Source: Sphingomonas hengshuiensis
GTDB taxonomy: Bacteria > Pseudomonadota > Alphaproteobacteria > Sphingomonadales > Sphingomonadaceae
Direction: 5' to 3'
DNA: 64,000 nucleotides
NCBI RefSeq assembly: GCF_000935025.1
Contig: NZ_CP010836.1
Location: forward strand, 310,001 to 374,000
Shown here: one piece after another, positions 48,536-57,215 of the stretch
How positions within the stretch are numbered: position 1 is the first letter of the stretch
Layout: each line of letters begins with the position of its first letter
Program-made: the position numbers and the translations under genes
Notes under the pieces: model-generated
Seen by the model: only the letters and a program-made list of their open reading frames with translations
Databases searched by the model: none
What the model was told of the DNA's origin: nothing

Positions 48536-51361
48536 TCAGAGCTTGAACCGGAACCCGACCTTGAAGGCACGTCCGATCGTATCGTAATAGACCGGGTTCG
48601 TGCTGGTCTCATTCGCGCCACCGATCGTCCCCGACGGCAACATCGGCGGATCGGTGTCCATCAGGTTGTTGATCACGCCGAAGAACTCAACGCTGCGGTT
48701 GCCCAGCCGGATGGCCTGCGACAGCGTCAGGGTCATATAGGCATAGGCAGGCACATGGTTGTCGTTGATCGTGTTGGCCGCGCCGCTGCCCTCGGTCAGT
48801 TCGGTGGCATATTTGCCCGCACCCACGATCCGCGTGAGCAGCCCGAGCGAGAAGGTGTCGTTGCGATAAGTCAGGTCGACATTGCCCGCGAGATGCGGGA
48901 CGCCGCCGGTACGATTGAAATTGCTGAGCTTGCCGGCATAGTCATGTGTACCCGAGGCATCGATGGTCACGAGCTTGTCGACATAGCTCCCGACGGCGCG
49001 GATGCCGAAATCACCCGGAATTGCCCCGACTCCGAACGTGTAGCGTGCCTCGGCGTCGACGCCGGAGGTCTTCAGCACGTTGAGGTTCAGCTGCTGGGCG
49101 ATGGTGTAGGCGATCGATCCGTCGGTGTTATAGACGATCTGCTTGCACAGTTCGGTCACGCCGGCGTTGCACTGCGAGACCACGAGGGGCGCGGAGATGG
49201 TGCCGATCGCGTCCTTGACTTCGATATTATAGTAATCGACCGACAGCGAGAGACCGCGCACGAAGCTGGGCGTCAGGACCACGCCCGCGGTCCAGGTATT
49301 GGCCTTTTCGGGCTTCAGGTCGAGATTGCCCTGGCTGACGTTGCGGACCTGCACCGTGCTGTTCAGCACCTCGTCGAACACGTTCACATAGCTGCTGCCG
49401 CCCGCCTGGAACAATTCGCCAAGATTGGGCGCGCGGATGTCGCGGGAGCGTGTCGCGCGGATCATGACATCGTCGATCGGCTTGTAGGTCACGCCCGCCT
49501 TCCAGGTCGTGACCGCGCCGCTCGTCGAATAGTCGGTCTTGCGAACCGCGGCGTTGAGGTCGAGCGCGCGGCCCAGTGCGCTGTCCTTCAGGATCGGCAC
49601 GCCGATTTCGGCAAAGCCTTCCCACACATGATACGCGCCCGAGATCGGAGCCTGGTTACCAATCTGGAACGCGCCGATCGCGCCGCTCGCCTGGACCTGC
49701 TGCGACAGCGCATCGGAGGTGCCCTCAGCGGATTCCTTGCGATATTCGCCGCCCGCGGCGATCGAGATTGGGCCCGCCCAGGTCGCAAACGGGCTGCCCG
49801 AAATGCTCGCGGAGGCAACCTGCTGCTTGGTCGTGAGGTCGAATCGGGCGGTGCCGAACGAATAATCGTCAACCTTCACCGAACCATCGCCGAAGATGTT
49901 CTGCGCCTTGCAGCCATTGGTCGGGTTGGTCAGCGTCGAACGGCACACGATGGTGTTGGTCGTCGGATCGACCACAGCGTCGATCGCCAGGAGGTAATTG
50001 GCGGTGATGCGGTTATTGGGGCCGCTCTCGATCGTATAGTCGTTCTGCCCATATTCGTAATAGGCATCCCATTTCCATCCGTCGCCGATCTCGCCCTTGA
50101 ACCCGCTCACGATGCGGAAGGTGCGGTTGCTGGAATGGACGCTCACCATGCCGCTGTCGTTGTTGAGCCGGCCGACGGCGATCGTCGAAAGGCCGTTGGC
50201 CACCATTGCGGCCCGGACGCTGGCCGGAAGATAGGCGTTGTCGACGCGGATCGTCAGGCTGCCGACGTCGCGCGCCTGCTGCGAGAAGCCCGAGGAGCTC
50301 GACGAGGCACGATTCACTTCGGTGAAGAATTCGACCGAGGGCGCCACCTCATAGGACAACGTACCCATCAGGATCGTCGCCTCATATGGCGCGGCAAGCT
50401 GCGTAGCGTTGGACAGGTTGTTGCCGGTGTTGGACCCACCGATCATGCTGGAGTTCGTGGTGCCGTACTGCGTGCCGTACTTAAACTGGTAGGTGGTGCC
50501 GTCGGCGTTGAACGCGGTGCCGCGCAGCACGCCGCTGACGATCAGCCCGCCCGGCGCCATCAGCGAAGGGTGCACTCCCGATGCGATGATGTATTGCGGC
50601 TGACCGTTGGTGCCATAGAGCGGATTGCTGACCAGCCCGACCTCCTTGCGGCCCCAGTCGCGGGTATATTGCGTGCCCACGCCCTTCTGGTTCACATAGT
50701 CGGCACCGAAGCTAAGGTGCAGCCGGTCATCCAGAAGCGAAGTGCCCCCGGCGAGCGATGCGCGCAGCTCCTGCCCGTCGCCCTGTTGCGAGACGCCGGT
50801 CTGGACCGACCCGGTCAGCCCCTGCATCTTGTCCTTGAGGATGAAGTTGACCACGCCCGCAACGGCGTCCGAGCCCCAAGCGGCCGATGCACCGCCGGTG
50901 ATCGTCTCTACCTGGCCCACGAGAAGCGACGGGATCAGCTTGAGATCGACGACACCGTCCGTCCCCGAGCCGACGAAGCGGCGACCGTTGACCAGCACCA
51001 GCGTCCGAGTCGCACCCAGGCCGCGCAAATCGGCGGTGATCAGCCCGCCGCCGCGCGAGTTCACGCCGCTGGTAGAAGGCGTGGAGGTCATGCGGAAGCT
51101 GGGGATGCTGACTAGCACATCGGCCATGCTGGAAGGCGCAAGCGCCTTGATCTCGCCTTCGGTCACTGTGGTTACCGGCGTGGGCGCGGAGAATCCGGCG
51201 TTCTGGAGCCGAGTCGCGGTGACGACGATGTCACCGCCCTGGTCCACTACCTCCTGGGCCGGATCGGCCTCGGGCGCGGTCTGCGCAAACGCGGCAGACC
51301 CGGTGGAGAACGATGCGAAGATGGCAGTCGTCGATAGAAGGAGCTTCAATCCCTGGCGCAT
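48536..51361 (-). CDS. TonB-dependent receptor of the aromatic catabolic island
   Basis: 941 residues from ATG 51361, chosen for AAGGGGGGC upstream and a signal peptide (LKLLLSTTAIFASFSTGSAAFAQ). TonB box DIVVTATRLQ is followed by the plug (PTPVTTVTEGEIKALAPSSMADVLVSIPSF, LRGLGATRTLVLVNGRRFVGSGTDG, AWGSDAVAGVVNFILKDK). The barrel ends FKVGFRFKL. It heads an operon with two amidohydrolases and an MFS carrier, so it probably imports the large or scarce precursor that they process. Its promoter region shares the TTTCGAAAAT site with the gentisate and salicylyl-CoA genes. Confidence 0.93.
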   Translation of the reverse strand: MRQGLKLLLSTTAIFASFSTGSAAFAQTAPEADPAQEVVDQGGDIVVTATRLQNAGFSAPTPVTTVTEGEIKALAPSSMADVLVSIPSFRMTSTPSTSGVNSRGGGLITADLRGLGATRTLVLVNGRRFVGSGTDGVVDLKLIPSLLVGQVETITGGASAAWGSDAVAGVVNFILKDKMQGLTGSVQTGVSQQGDGQELRASLAGGTSLLDDRLHLSFGADYVNQKGVGTQYTRDWGRKEVGLVSNPLYGTNGQPQYIIASGVHPSLMAPGGLIVSGVLRGTAFNADGTTYQFKYGTQYGTTNSSMIGGSNTGNNLSNATQLAAPYEATILMGTLSYEVAPSVEFFTEVNRASSSSSGFSQQARDVGSLTIRVDNAYLPASVRAAMVANGLSTIAVGRLNNDSGMVSVHSSNRTFRIVSGFKGEIGDGWKWDAYYEYGQNDYTIESGPNNRITANYLLAIDAVVDPTTNTIVCRSTLTNPTNGCKAQNIFGDGSVKVDDYSFGTARFDLTTKQQVASASISGSPFATWAGPISIAAGGEYRKESAEGTSDALSQQVQASGAIGAFQIGNQAPISGAYHVWEGFAEIGVPILKDSALGRALDLNAAVRKTDYSTSGAVTTWKAGVTYKPIDDVMIRATRSRDIRAPNLGELFQAGGSSYVNVFDEVLNSTVQVRNVSQGNLDLKPEKANTWTAGVVLTPSFVRGLSLSVDYYNIEVKDAIGTISAPLVVSQCNAGVTELCKQIVYNTDGSIAYTIAQQLNLNVLKTSGVDAEARYTFGVGAIPGDFGIRAVGSYVDKLVTIDASGTHDYAGKLSNFNRTGGVPHLAGNVDLTYRNDTFSLGLLTRIVGAGKYATELTEGSGAANTINDNHVPAYAYMTLTLSQAIRLGNRSVEFFGVINNLMDTDPPMLPSGTIGGANETSTNPVYYDTIGRAFKVGFRFKL

Positions 51362-51473
51362 TTTGCCCCCCTTAAAGGCTGGTTGTCGTCGGGTATGGTC
51401 GACCGTCGTTGCGGTCTGCAGATTCGGCCTGCTGGAAGCGAGATTACATGATGATGACGGTCGCACAATAGAC

Positions 51474-51540
51474 TTTCGAAAATATGCCCTTCTTTCTTTA
51501 ATGGGGTCCAGATCGCGCGAATTTGCACCGGCTTCGAAAG
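51474..51540. promoter_or_regulatory. Island operator B between the TonB receptor and gntR-type genes
   Basis: TTTCGAAAAT at 51474-51483 is identical to the core at 40210 and 55137. A second, weaker TTCGAA core (GGCTTCGAAAGGC, centre near 51536) lies 58 bp away in the same divergent gap. The pair could support looping or separate control of the receptor operon and of the regulator itself. Confidence 0.55.
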
Positions 51541-51607
51541 GCGCCTTGTGCCGGCGCGAGGGACGCACTAGGTTTGGGAGGAACACGGCCGGAAAGAGGA
51601 ACATCCC

Positions 51608-52330
51608 ATGGCGACCGACAAGACGGAGGACAATCTTTCGCTGTCACGGGTCGCCTATCAGCGGCTGCGGGGCGAAATTCTCGCCGGTACGTTCGCGCCG
51701 GACATGCCCCTGCGTCTGGAATTTCTTCGCGAGCGCTATGGGATTAGCTTTTCGCCGCTGCGCGAGGCCTTGAGCCAGCTTCAAGTCGAACGACTCGTCT
51801 CCGCGACGTCAAATCGCGGGTTCCGCGTCGCGCCGGTGTCGCTGGAGGAAATGTGGGACGCGATCAACGCGCGCATCCTGATCGAGGCGGAGGCGCTGCG
51901 CCTGTCGGTCGAATATGGCGACGACCTGTGGGAAGGCAATATCGTGAGCAGCTTCCACGCGCTCGACAAATCGCGACAGCGGCTGCTCGACGCGGAGGAC
52001 GGCAGTCTGACCGATCTGGAACTGATCGAGAGCCGGCACCAGCATTTCCACCAGATGCTGCTGGCCGCCTGCCCCTCGGCGCTTCTGCTGCAGATGAGCG
52101 CGACGCTCTATGCGCAGACCGAACGCTATCGCCGCCCACTATTGTCGCGGGCGTCGCCCGAGACCGTTGGCTCGAAGGGACCGCATGACGATCATCGCGC
52201 GATGATGTCCGCGGCCCTGGCGCGCGACGTCGTCGCCGCGGTCGATCTGCTTCGTCGCCACCTGACCGCCACGGGGCGGTTCATCCAGGCGAACAGCGAG
52301 GCACGCGAAAAGGAAATGGTGGCCGCCTGA
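51608..52330 (+). CDS. GntR-family (FCD) transcriptional regulator
   Basis: 240 residues. The N-terminal winged helix is RVAYQRLRGEILAGTFAPDMPLRLEFLRERYGISFSPLREALSQLQVERLVSATSNRGFRV. The C-terminal FCD ligand domain has EMWDAINARILIEAEALRL, ESRHQHFHQMLLAACPS and DDHRAMMSAALARDVVAAVDLLRRHL, with the His/Asp residues that often bind a metal and an acid. FCD regulators typically repress catabolic genes and respond to a pathway acid or CoA ester. It is divergent from the receptor operon and probably binds TTTCGAAAAT at the three island promoters. Confidence 0.9.
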   Translation: MATDKTEDNLSLSRVAYQRLRGEILAGTFAPDMPLRLEFLRERYGISFSPLREALSQLQVERLVSATSNRGFRVAPVSLEEMWDAINARILIEAEALRLSVEYGDDLWEGNIVSSFHALDKSRQRLLDAEDGSLTDLELIESRHQHFHQMLLAACPSALLLQMSATLYAQTERYRRPLLSRASPETVGSKGPHDDHRAMMSAALARDVVAAVDLLRRHLTATGRFIQANSEAREKEMVAA

Positions 52331-52343
52331 CGCTTCTGTCGAG

Positions 52344-52757
52344 TCAGGCGGGCGCGCCCGCAGCCGCAAGCGCTTCGCGCAGGTCCGCGGGCCAGGGCTG
52401 CGATTTCCCGGTCCGCATGTCGATCGCGACCAGGACCAGGGACACCGCCAGCCGCTGCTCGCCGCCAGAGGCGAACACCACCCGCACCGCGCAGCTGCTG
52501 GTCCCGACCTTCTGGACGCTCAGCGCGGCGTCGAGGATGTCGCCCAGCCGGGAGGGCGCGGAGAACTCGGTTTCGAGCCGCACCGTCGGCACACCCAGAT
52601 GCCGATCGAGATGCAGGCTGGCAAAATCGGCGCCAAGTTCCTCCGCGAACCAATCCTCGACCACGCTGTTCAGCATCTCGAAATAGCGCGGGTAGAAAAC
52701 GATTCCGGCGGGGTCGCAATGCGCGAACCGAACCTTCATCGACGTGCGGTATTCCAT
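52344..52757 (-). CDS. 4-Hydroxybenzoyl-CoA-thioesterase-like hotdog thioesterase
   Basis: 137 residues. VRFAHCDPAGIVFYPRYFEMLNSVVEDWF closely follows the 4-hydroxybenzoyl-CoA thioesterase motif, with the catalytic Asp in CDPAGIV. The rest (LHLDRHLGVPTVRLETEFSAPSRLGDIL) completes the hotdog strand pattern. It should hydrolyse an aromatic acyl-CoA, most likely gentisyl-CoA to gentisate, freeing the substrate of the 1,2-dioxygenase. It lies 24 bp after the hydroxylase gene on the same strand. Confidence 0.88.
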   Translation of the reverse strand: MEYRTSMKVRFAHCDPAGIVFYPRYFEMLNSVVEDWFAEELGADFASLHLDRHLGVPTVRLETEFSAPSRLGDILDAALSVQKVGTSSCAVRVVFASGGEQRLAVSLVLVAIDMRTGKSQPWPADLREALAAAGAPA

Positions 52758-52781
52758 GTCTTTCTCCAGCGACCCAGGGTC

Positions 52782-55070
52782 TCAGGCCTGTAGCGCCTCG
52801 GCGGGCCTGGACGCGAGCCGCATCAGTTGCGCCTGGCCCAGCGCATAGGCTGGCGGGACGAACGCCTCGTATCCCGCCGCCGCCGCCGCATGGAGCGTCC
52901 AGGCCGGATCGGCGAGGTGCGGACGTCCCAACGCCACCAGATCCGCCCGTCCGGCGGCCAGGATCGAATTGACCTGGTCCGCTTCGTAGATATTGCCGAC
53001 GGTGATCGTCGCCACGCCCGCCTCGTTGCGAATCTGGTCGGACAAGGGCGTCTGATACATGCGGCCATAGACCGGGCGGCCCTCGGGGCTCGTCTCGCCC
53101 GAGGATACGTCGATGATGTCGGCGCCCGCCGCCGCCAGCGCCGCCGAAATGCCCACGGCGTCCGCCGGCTGGACGCCGCGCTCGCCCACCCAGTCCTGCG
53201 CCGATATGCGCACCGCGAGCGGCTTGTCCTCGGGCCAGGCGGCCCGCACCGCGCGCACGACCTCCAGCGGAAAGCGAAGCCGGCCCGCCGGCGATCCGCC
53301 ATATTCATCCTCGCGGTGGTTCATCAACGGCGTGAGAAAGCTGGAAAGCAGGAAGCCGTGCCCGGCCTGCAACTCCAGCAGGTCGAACCCCGCGGCATCG
53401 GCGCGCTGTGCCGCGGCCACGAAGGCGGCGACGATCGCGTCCATGCCGCCGCGATCCAGCGCGGCGGGGACGGGGCAGCCAGCCCCCCATGGCTCGGCCG
53501 ACGCGGACACGCGATCCCAGTCAGCGGCGGAGCCGCCGGAACCGGGCACGGGCATTCCGGCGCGCGCGCCGGCATGGCCGATCTGGATGCCGATCTTCGC
53601 CTTGCTGTGCTGATGCGCAAAGTCGGTGATCGCCCGCCACGCCGCCACCTGCTTGTCGGTATACAGGCCGGGGCATGCGGCGGTGGCGCGGCCTTCCGGA
53701 AGGACCGCCGTCATCTCCGTCATCACCAGCCCCGCGCCGCCCAGCGCGCGTGCGCCGTAATGCGTGAGGTGGAACGCGCCGGGATCGCCTTCGTCATTCG
53801 CCTGATAGGTGAGCACCGGCGACACGACAATGCGGTTCTCCAGCGTCATCCCGCGCAGGCGAAACGGCGTGAACATCGGCGGGACCGCCACGGGCTCCAT
53901 TCCCGATTCGGCCGCGAACCAACGCTCGACCCGTTCCAGCCAGGCGTGGTCGCGAAGGCGGAGATTCTCATGGCTGACGCGCTGGCTTCGAGTCAGCAGC
54001 GAATAGGCGAACTGGATCGGCGCCATGTCCAGATAGCGATCGAGCGTCTCGAACCATTCGGTGGAGTTGCGCGCGCTGTTTTGGATCTTGAGCACTTCAA
54101 GGGCCCGGACATCCTGATACTCGACCAGCGCCGCCTTCAGCGCGGAGGGAGCGTCCAGCTCTGGGCGATCCAGCACATCAGCGAGTTTGATCGCGTCCTC
54201 CAGCGCCAGCTTGGTGCCCGACCCGATAGAGAAATGCGCGGTATGCGCGGCATCGCCCAGCAGCACGACGTTCCCGATCGACCAGCGGCCGCATACGATC
54301 CGGCTGAAGTTGATCCACGCCGCAGAGCCGCGCAAATGGGTGGCGTTGCTGATGAGCTTGTGCCCGTCCAGATGCGCTGCGAAGGTACGTTCACAAAAGG
54401 CGCGGCTCTGATCCCCGTTCATTTGGTCCAGCCCGAGTCCGTGCCAGGTCTCCTCCGAACATTCGACGATGAAGGTCGAATGCTCGGCGTCGAATCGATA
54501 TGCATGGGCCCATAGCCAGCCCGCTTCGGTCTTCTCGAAAATGAACGAGAAGGAATCGAACAATTTGGTCGTGCCCAGCCACACGAACTTGTTCGCCCGC
54601 CGTTCGACGTCCGCCTCGAAGGCGGCGGCATTGGCCGAGCGGATGCGGCTGTTGATGCCATCGGCGGCGACGACAAGGTCGAATTCGGGATAGGCGGTAA
54701 TGTCGTCGCTGAACTCGGTTTCGAACCGCAGCTCGACGCCGAGATCGCGCGCGCGATCCTGGAGGATGTTCAGCAGCCGCTTGCGCCCGATTCCGATGAA
54801 GCCATGGCCCGACGATCGAATCGTGTCGCCATTGATGGACACCTCGATATCGTCCCAGTGCGCGAAGCTGGCGCTGATCTGCTCGGCGCTGACGGGATCG
54901 TTGGCGCGCAGGTTCTGGAGCGTCTGATCCGAGAACACGACACCCCAGCCAAAGGTGTCGCCAGCCCGGTTGCGCTCCAGCACCACAACCTGATGCTCGG
55001 GGTTCCGCAGCTTCGCGGAAATAGCGAAATAGACCCCCGCCGGCCCCCCGCCCAGACACAAGATACGCAA
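52782..55070 (-). CDS. Salicylyl-CoA 5-hydroxylase fused to old-yellow-enzyme-like oxidoreductase
   Basis: 762 residues. Residues 1-~385 are a class A flavin monooxygenase: ILCLGGGPAGVYFAI (FAD), VVAADGINSRIR and VLLGDAAHTAHFSIGSGTKLALEDAIKLADVL. From ~395 an old-yellow-enzyme domain follows: PPMFTPFRLRGMTLENRIVVSPVLTYQANDEGDPGAFHLTHYGARAL, KIGIQIGHAGARAG and a final ADLVALGRPHLADP. This two-domain design is known for salicylyl-CoA 5-hydroxylase-type proteins and for 2-aminobenzoyl-CoA monooxygenase/reductase. The linked gentisate dioxygenase favours hydroxylation of salicylyl-CoA to gentisyl-CoA. What the second domain reduces is open. Confidence 0.88.
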   Translation of the reverse strand: MRILCLGGGPAGVYFAISAKLRNPEHQVVVLERNRAGDTFGWGVVFSDQTLQNLRANDPVSAEQISASFAHWDDIEVSINGDTIRSSGHGFIGIGRKRLLNILQDRARDLGVELRFETEFSDDITAYPEFDLVVAADGINSRIRSANAAAFEADVERRANKFVWLGTTKLFDSFSFIFEKTEAGWLWAHAYRFDAEHSTFIVECSEETWHGLGLDQMNGDQSRAFCERTFAAHLDGHKLISNATHLRGSAAWINFSRIVCGRWSIGNVVLLGDAAHTAHFSIGSGTKLALEDAIKLADVLDRPELDAPSALKAALVEYQDVRALEVLKIQNSARNSTEWFETLDRYLDMAPIQFAYSLLTRSQRVSHENLRLRDHAWLERVERWFAAESGMEPVAVPPMFTPFRLRGMTLENRIVVSPVLTYQANDEGDPGAFHLTHYGARALGGAGLVMTEMTAVLPEGRATAACPGLYTDKQVAAWRAITDFAHQHSKAKIGIQIGHAGARAGMPVPGSGGSAADWDRVSASAEPWGAGCPVPAALDRGGMDAIVAAFVAAAQRADAAGFDLLELQAGHGFLLSSFLTPLMNHREDEYGGSPAGRLRFPLEVVRAVRAAWPEDKPLAVRISAQDWVGERGVQPADAVGISAALAAAGADIIDVSSGETSPEGRPVYGRMYQTPLSDQIRNEAGVATITVGNIYEADQVNSILAAGRADLVALGRPHLADPAWTLHAAAAAGYEAFVPPAYALGQAQLMRLASRPAEALQA

Positions 55071-55126
55071 GAGCCTTCTCCCCGATCGAATCTCAACGGG
55101 TGCTCCCTGCGACAGGTTTGCGACGA

Positions 55127-55155
55127 TTTCAACAATTTTCGAAAATTGCTTGAAA
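55127..55155. promoter_or_regulatory. Island operator C (extended palindrome)
   Basis: A perfect 16-bp palindrome CAATTTTCGAAAATTG at 55133-55148 contains TTTCGAAAAT. It is flanked by TTTCAA (55127-55132) and TTGAAA (55150-55155), nearly symmetric. It lies between the divergent hydroxylase (start 55070) and ligase (start 55199) genes and is the strongest of the three island sites. Confidence 0.7.
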
Positions 55156-55198
55156 CGGGCGGTGCTTTTGTCGATAAGGCTGCATCGTAGAGGTGAGC

Positions 55199-56728
55199 AT
55201 GATCGAAACCTACAATGTCGCGGAAGACCTGATCGCGAGGAACCTGCCGACGCGGTCCGGCAAAATCGCGTTCATCGATGACGCCGGACGCTACACGTTC
55301 GGAGAACTGGCCGAGCGCGTCGAGCGGTTTGCCGGCCATCTCGTGGCTGCCGGGGCCGTGCAGGAAAGCCGGATCGTCCTGTGCCTTGAGGACGGGATCG
55401 ATTTCGTCACCGCCTGCCTTGGCGCAATCTGGGCGGGCGTCGTGCCGGTGATGATCAATCCGCTGCTGACGAGCGCGGACTTCGCCTATCTACTCGACGA
55501 CAGCCGGGCCTTTGCGGTGGTGACGTCCGCCGGGGCATGGCCGGCGATCGCGCCCGTGCTCGACGAGCGCCGCTATCTCCGGCACGTCGTGTTCAGCGGC
55601 GAGGCCCCGGCGGGTAGGATCGCCTTCGCCGACGCCCTGGCCGCTGCCGAGCCGCTTCGCCAACCCGCTCCGACGCGCGCCGACGAACCCTGTTTGTGGC
55701 AATATTCGTCGGGGTCGACCGGTCGTCCCAAGGGTACGATCCACACCCACAGCGCCGTTTCCGGGCTGCTTGACCTGTATCCGCGCCAGATCCTGTCGCT
55801 CAGCGAAGCCGATACCAGCTTCTCGGCGGCCAAGCTGTTCTTCGGCTATGGCTTCGGCAACGGGCTGGTGTTTCCGCTGGGGACCGGTGCGACGGCGGTC
55901 CTGATGGCCGGTCGGCCGACCCCCGCAGCGGTGTTCGAGCGGCTGCGTGCGCACCAGCCGACGATCTTCTACGGCGTGCCGACGCTGTACCAGTCGATGC
56001 TGCTGGCCGAAGACCTGCCCACCGCCGACGAGTTGCGGCTGCGCATCTGCACCTCCGCGGGCGAAGCGCTGCCCGCCGATATCGGCGAGCGCTGGAAAGC
56101 CCGGTTCGGTATCGACATCCTCGATGGCATCGGCTCGACCGAGATGCTCCACATCTTCCTCTCGAACCGTCCGGGCGACGTCAAATACGGCACCACCGGC
56201 CACCCCCTCCACGGCATCGCGCTTCGCCTGCTCGACGAATCCGGGTCAGAGGTCGCCGCCGGCGAGATTGGCGAACTCCATATCAAGGGCGCGACGAGCG
56301 CATCGGGCTACTGGGCGCGCCGCGACAAGACGCGCGAAACCTTCCTGGGCGAATGGACGCGCAGCGGCGACAAGTTCCGCCAGGATGCGGACGGCCGGTT
56401 CGTCTATTGCGGGCGCTCGGACGACATGCTCAAGGTCAGCGGCATCTACGTTTCCCCGTTCGAAGTGGAAAGCGTGCTGATGACGCACCCCGACGTCGCC
56501 GAAGCCGCGGTGGTCGGCTGGCCCGACCCCGCGGGACTGATCAAACCCAAGGCCTATGTGGTGCTCGCCCGCCCGTGCAGCGGGCGCGATATCGCGGGCG
56601 AGCTCAAGGAGCATGTCAAATCCAGCCTCGCGCCCTACAAATATCCACGCTGGTTTGATTTCGTCGATGCATTGCCGAAAACAGCGACGGGCAAAATCGA
56701 GCGCTATAAACTTCGGCACCAAAAGTAG
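55199..56728 (+). CDS. Aryl-CoA ligase (benzoate/salicylate-CoA ligase family)
   Basis: 509 residues from ATG 55199 (AGAGG upstream; GTG 55193 adjacent). The AMP-binding motif is LWQYSSGSTGRPKGTIHTH; AKLFFGYGFGNGLVFPLGTGATAVL and DILDGIGSTEMLHIFLSN are characteristic of benzoate-CoA ligases; YCGRSDDMLKVSGIYVSPFEVES is the hinge and PKTATGKIERYKLR carries the catalytic Lys. It activates an aromatic acid with ATP and CoA. Divergence from the salicylyl-CoA hydroxylase makes salicylate the likely substrate, anthranilate or benzoate being alternatives. Confidence 0.9.
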   Translation: MIETYNVAEDLIARNLPTRSGKIAFIDDAGRYTFGELAERVERFAGHLVAAGAVQESRIVLCLEDGIDFVTACLGAIWAGVVPVMINPLLTSADFAYLLDDSRAFAVVTSAGAWPAIAPVLDERRYLRHVVFSGEAPAGRIAFADALAAAEPLRQPAPTRADEPCLWQYSSGSTGRPKGTIHTHSAVSGLLDLYPRQILSLSEADTSFSAAKLFFGYGFGNGLVFPLGTGATAVLMAGRPTPAAVFERLRAHQPTIFYGVPTLYQSMLLAEDLPTADELRLRICTSAGEALPADIGERWKARFGIDILDGIGSTEMLHIFLSNRPGDVKYGTTGHPLHGIALRLLDESGSEVAAGEIGELHIKGATSASGYWARRDKTRETFLGEWTRSGDKFRQDADGRFVYCGRSDDMLKVSGIYVSPFEVESVLMTHPDVAEAAVVGWPDPAGLIKPKAYVVLARPCSGRDIAGELKEHVKSSLAPYKYPRWFDFVDALPKTATGKIERYKLRHQK

Positions 56729-56948
56729 AGATCTTCGAAGAGACCTCGCTTGGCGGATCGATATGATGCACGCGGATCTGTCGATCTCGGCGCGATCTAG
56801 CTGGACACTTTAAAAAGGCGGGGGGATTTTTGGCGTGATGGCGGGTTGGTGGCGCGGAGGCGCGTGCAGTGACGTCCCCCCTGTTTTTTCATCCAGTTTG
56901 AGTGAGAGTTTTCCGGCCTTGAGAAGCCTACGGGCAAGGAGCTGGGAC

Positions 56949-57215
56949 ATGAAGAAGTCGAAGTACACAGACGAGCAGATTGCGTTCGCATTGAAGCAGG
57001 CGGAGACGGGTACACCGGTGGCGGAGGTGATCCGCCGGATGTGTATTTCGGAGCAGACGTTCTACCGCTGGAAGAAGGTTTATGGCGGGCTCGGGGTGGG
57101 CGAGTTGCGGCGCCTGAAGTTGCTCGAGGAGGAGAACCGCAAGCTCAAGCAGCTGGTCGCGGACCTTAGCCTGGACAAGCATATCCTGCAGGATGTTCTT
57201 TCAAAAAAGCTCTGA
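56949..57215 (+). CDS. IS3-family transposase OrfA
   Basis: 88 residues: KKSKYTDEQIAFALKQAETGTPVAEVIRRMCISEQTFYRWKKVYGG is the OrfA helix-turn-helix, and LRRLKLLEEENRKLKQLVADLSLDKHIL is the leucine zipper. The 3' end contains TCAAAAAAG (A6G at 57203-57209), where ribosomes can slip -1 into orfB to make the OrfAB transposase. Normal length and intact. Confidence 0.92.
   Translation: MKKSKYTDEQIAFALKQAETGTPVAEVIRRMCISEQTFYRWKKVYGGLGVGELRRLKLLEEENRKLKQLVADLSLDKHILQDVLSKKL

Noticed and set aside
47933..51115. A 1060-codon open frame on the plus strand
   Set aside because: It is antisense to the TonB receptor and the second amidohydrolase; composition is Arg/Ala/Gly-rich with no domain, as expected for a shadow frame in GC-rich DNA.
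52782..55070. Anthranilate (2-aminobenzoyl-CoA) pathway as the main reading
   Set aside because: The enzyme design fits, but no beta-oxidation-type genes follow, while a thioesterase and a gentisate dioxygenase share its operator; kept only as an alternative.
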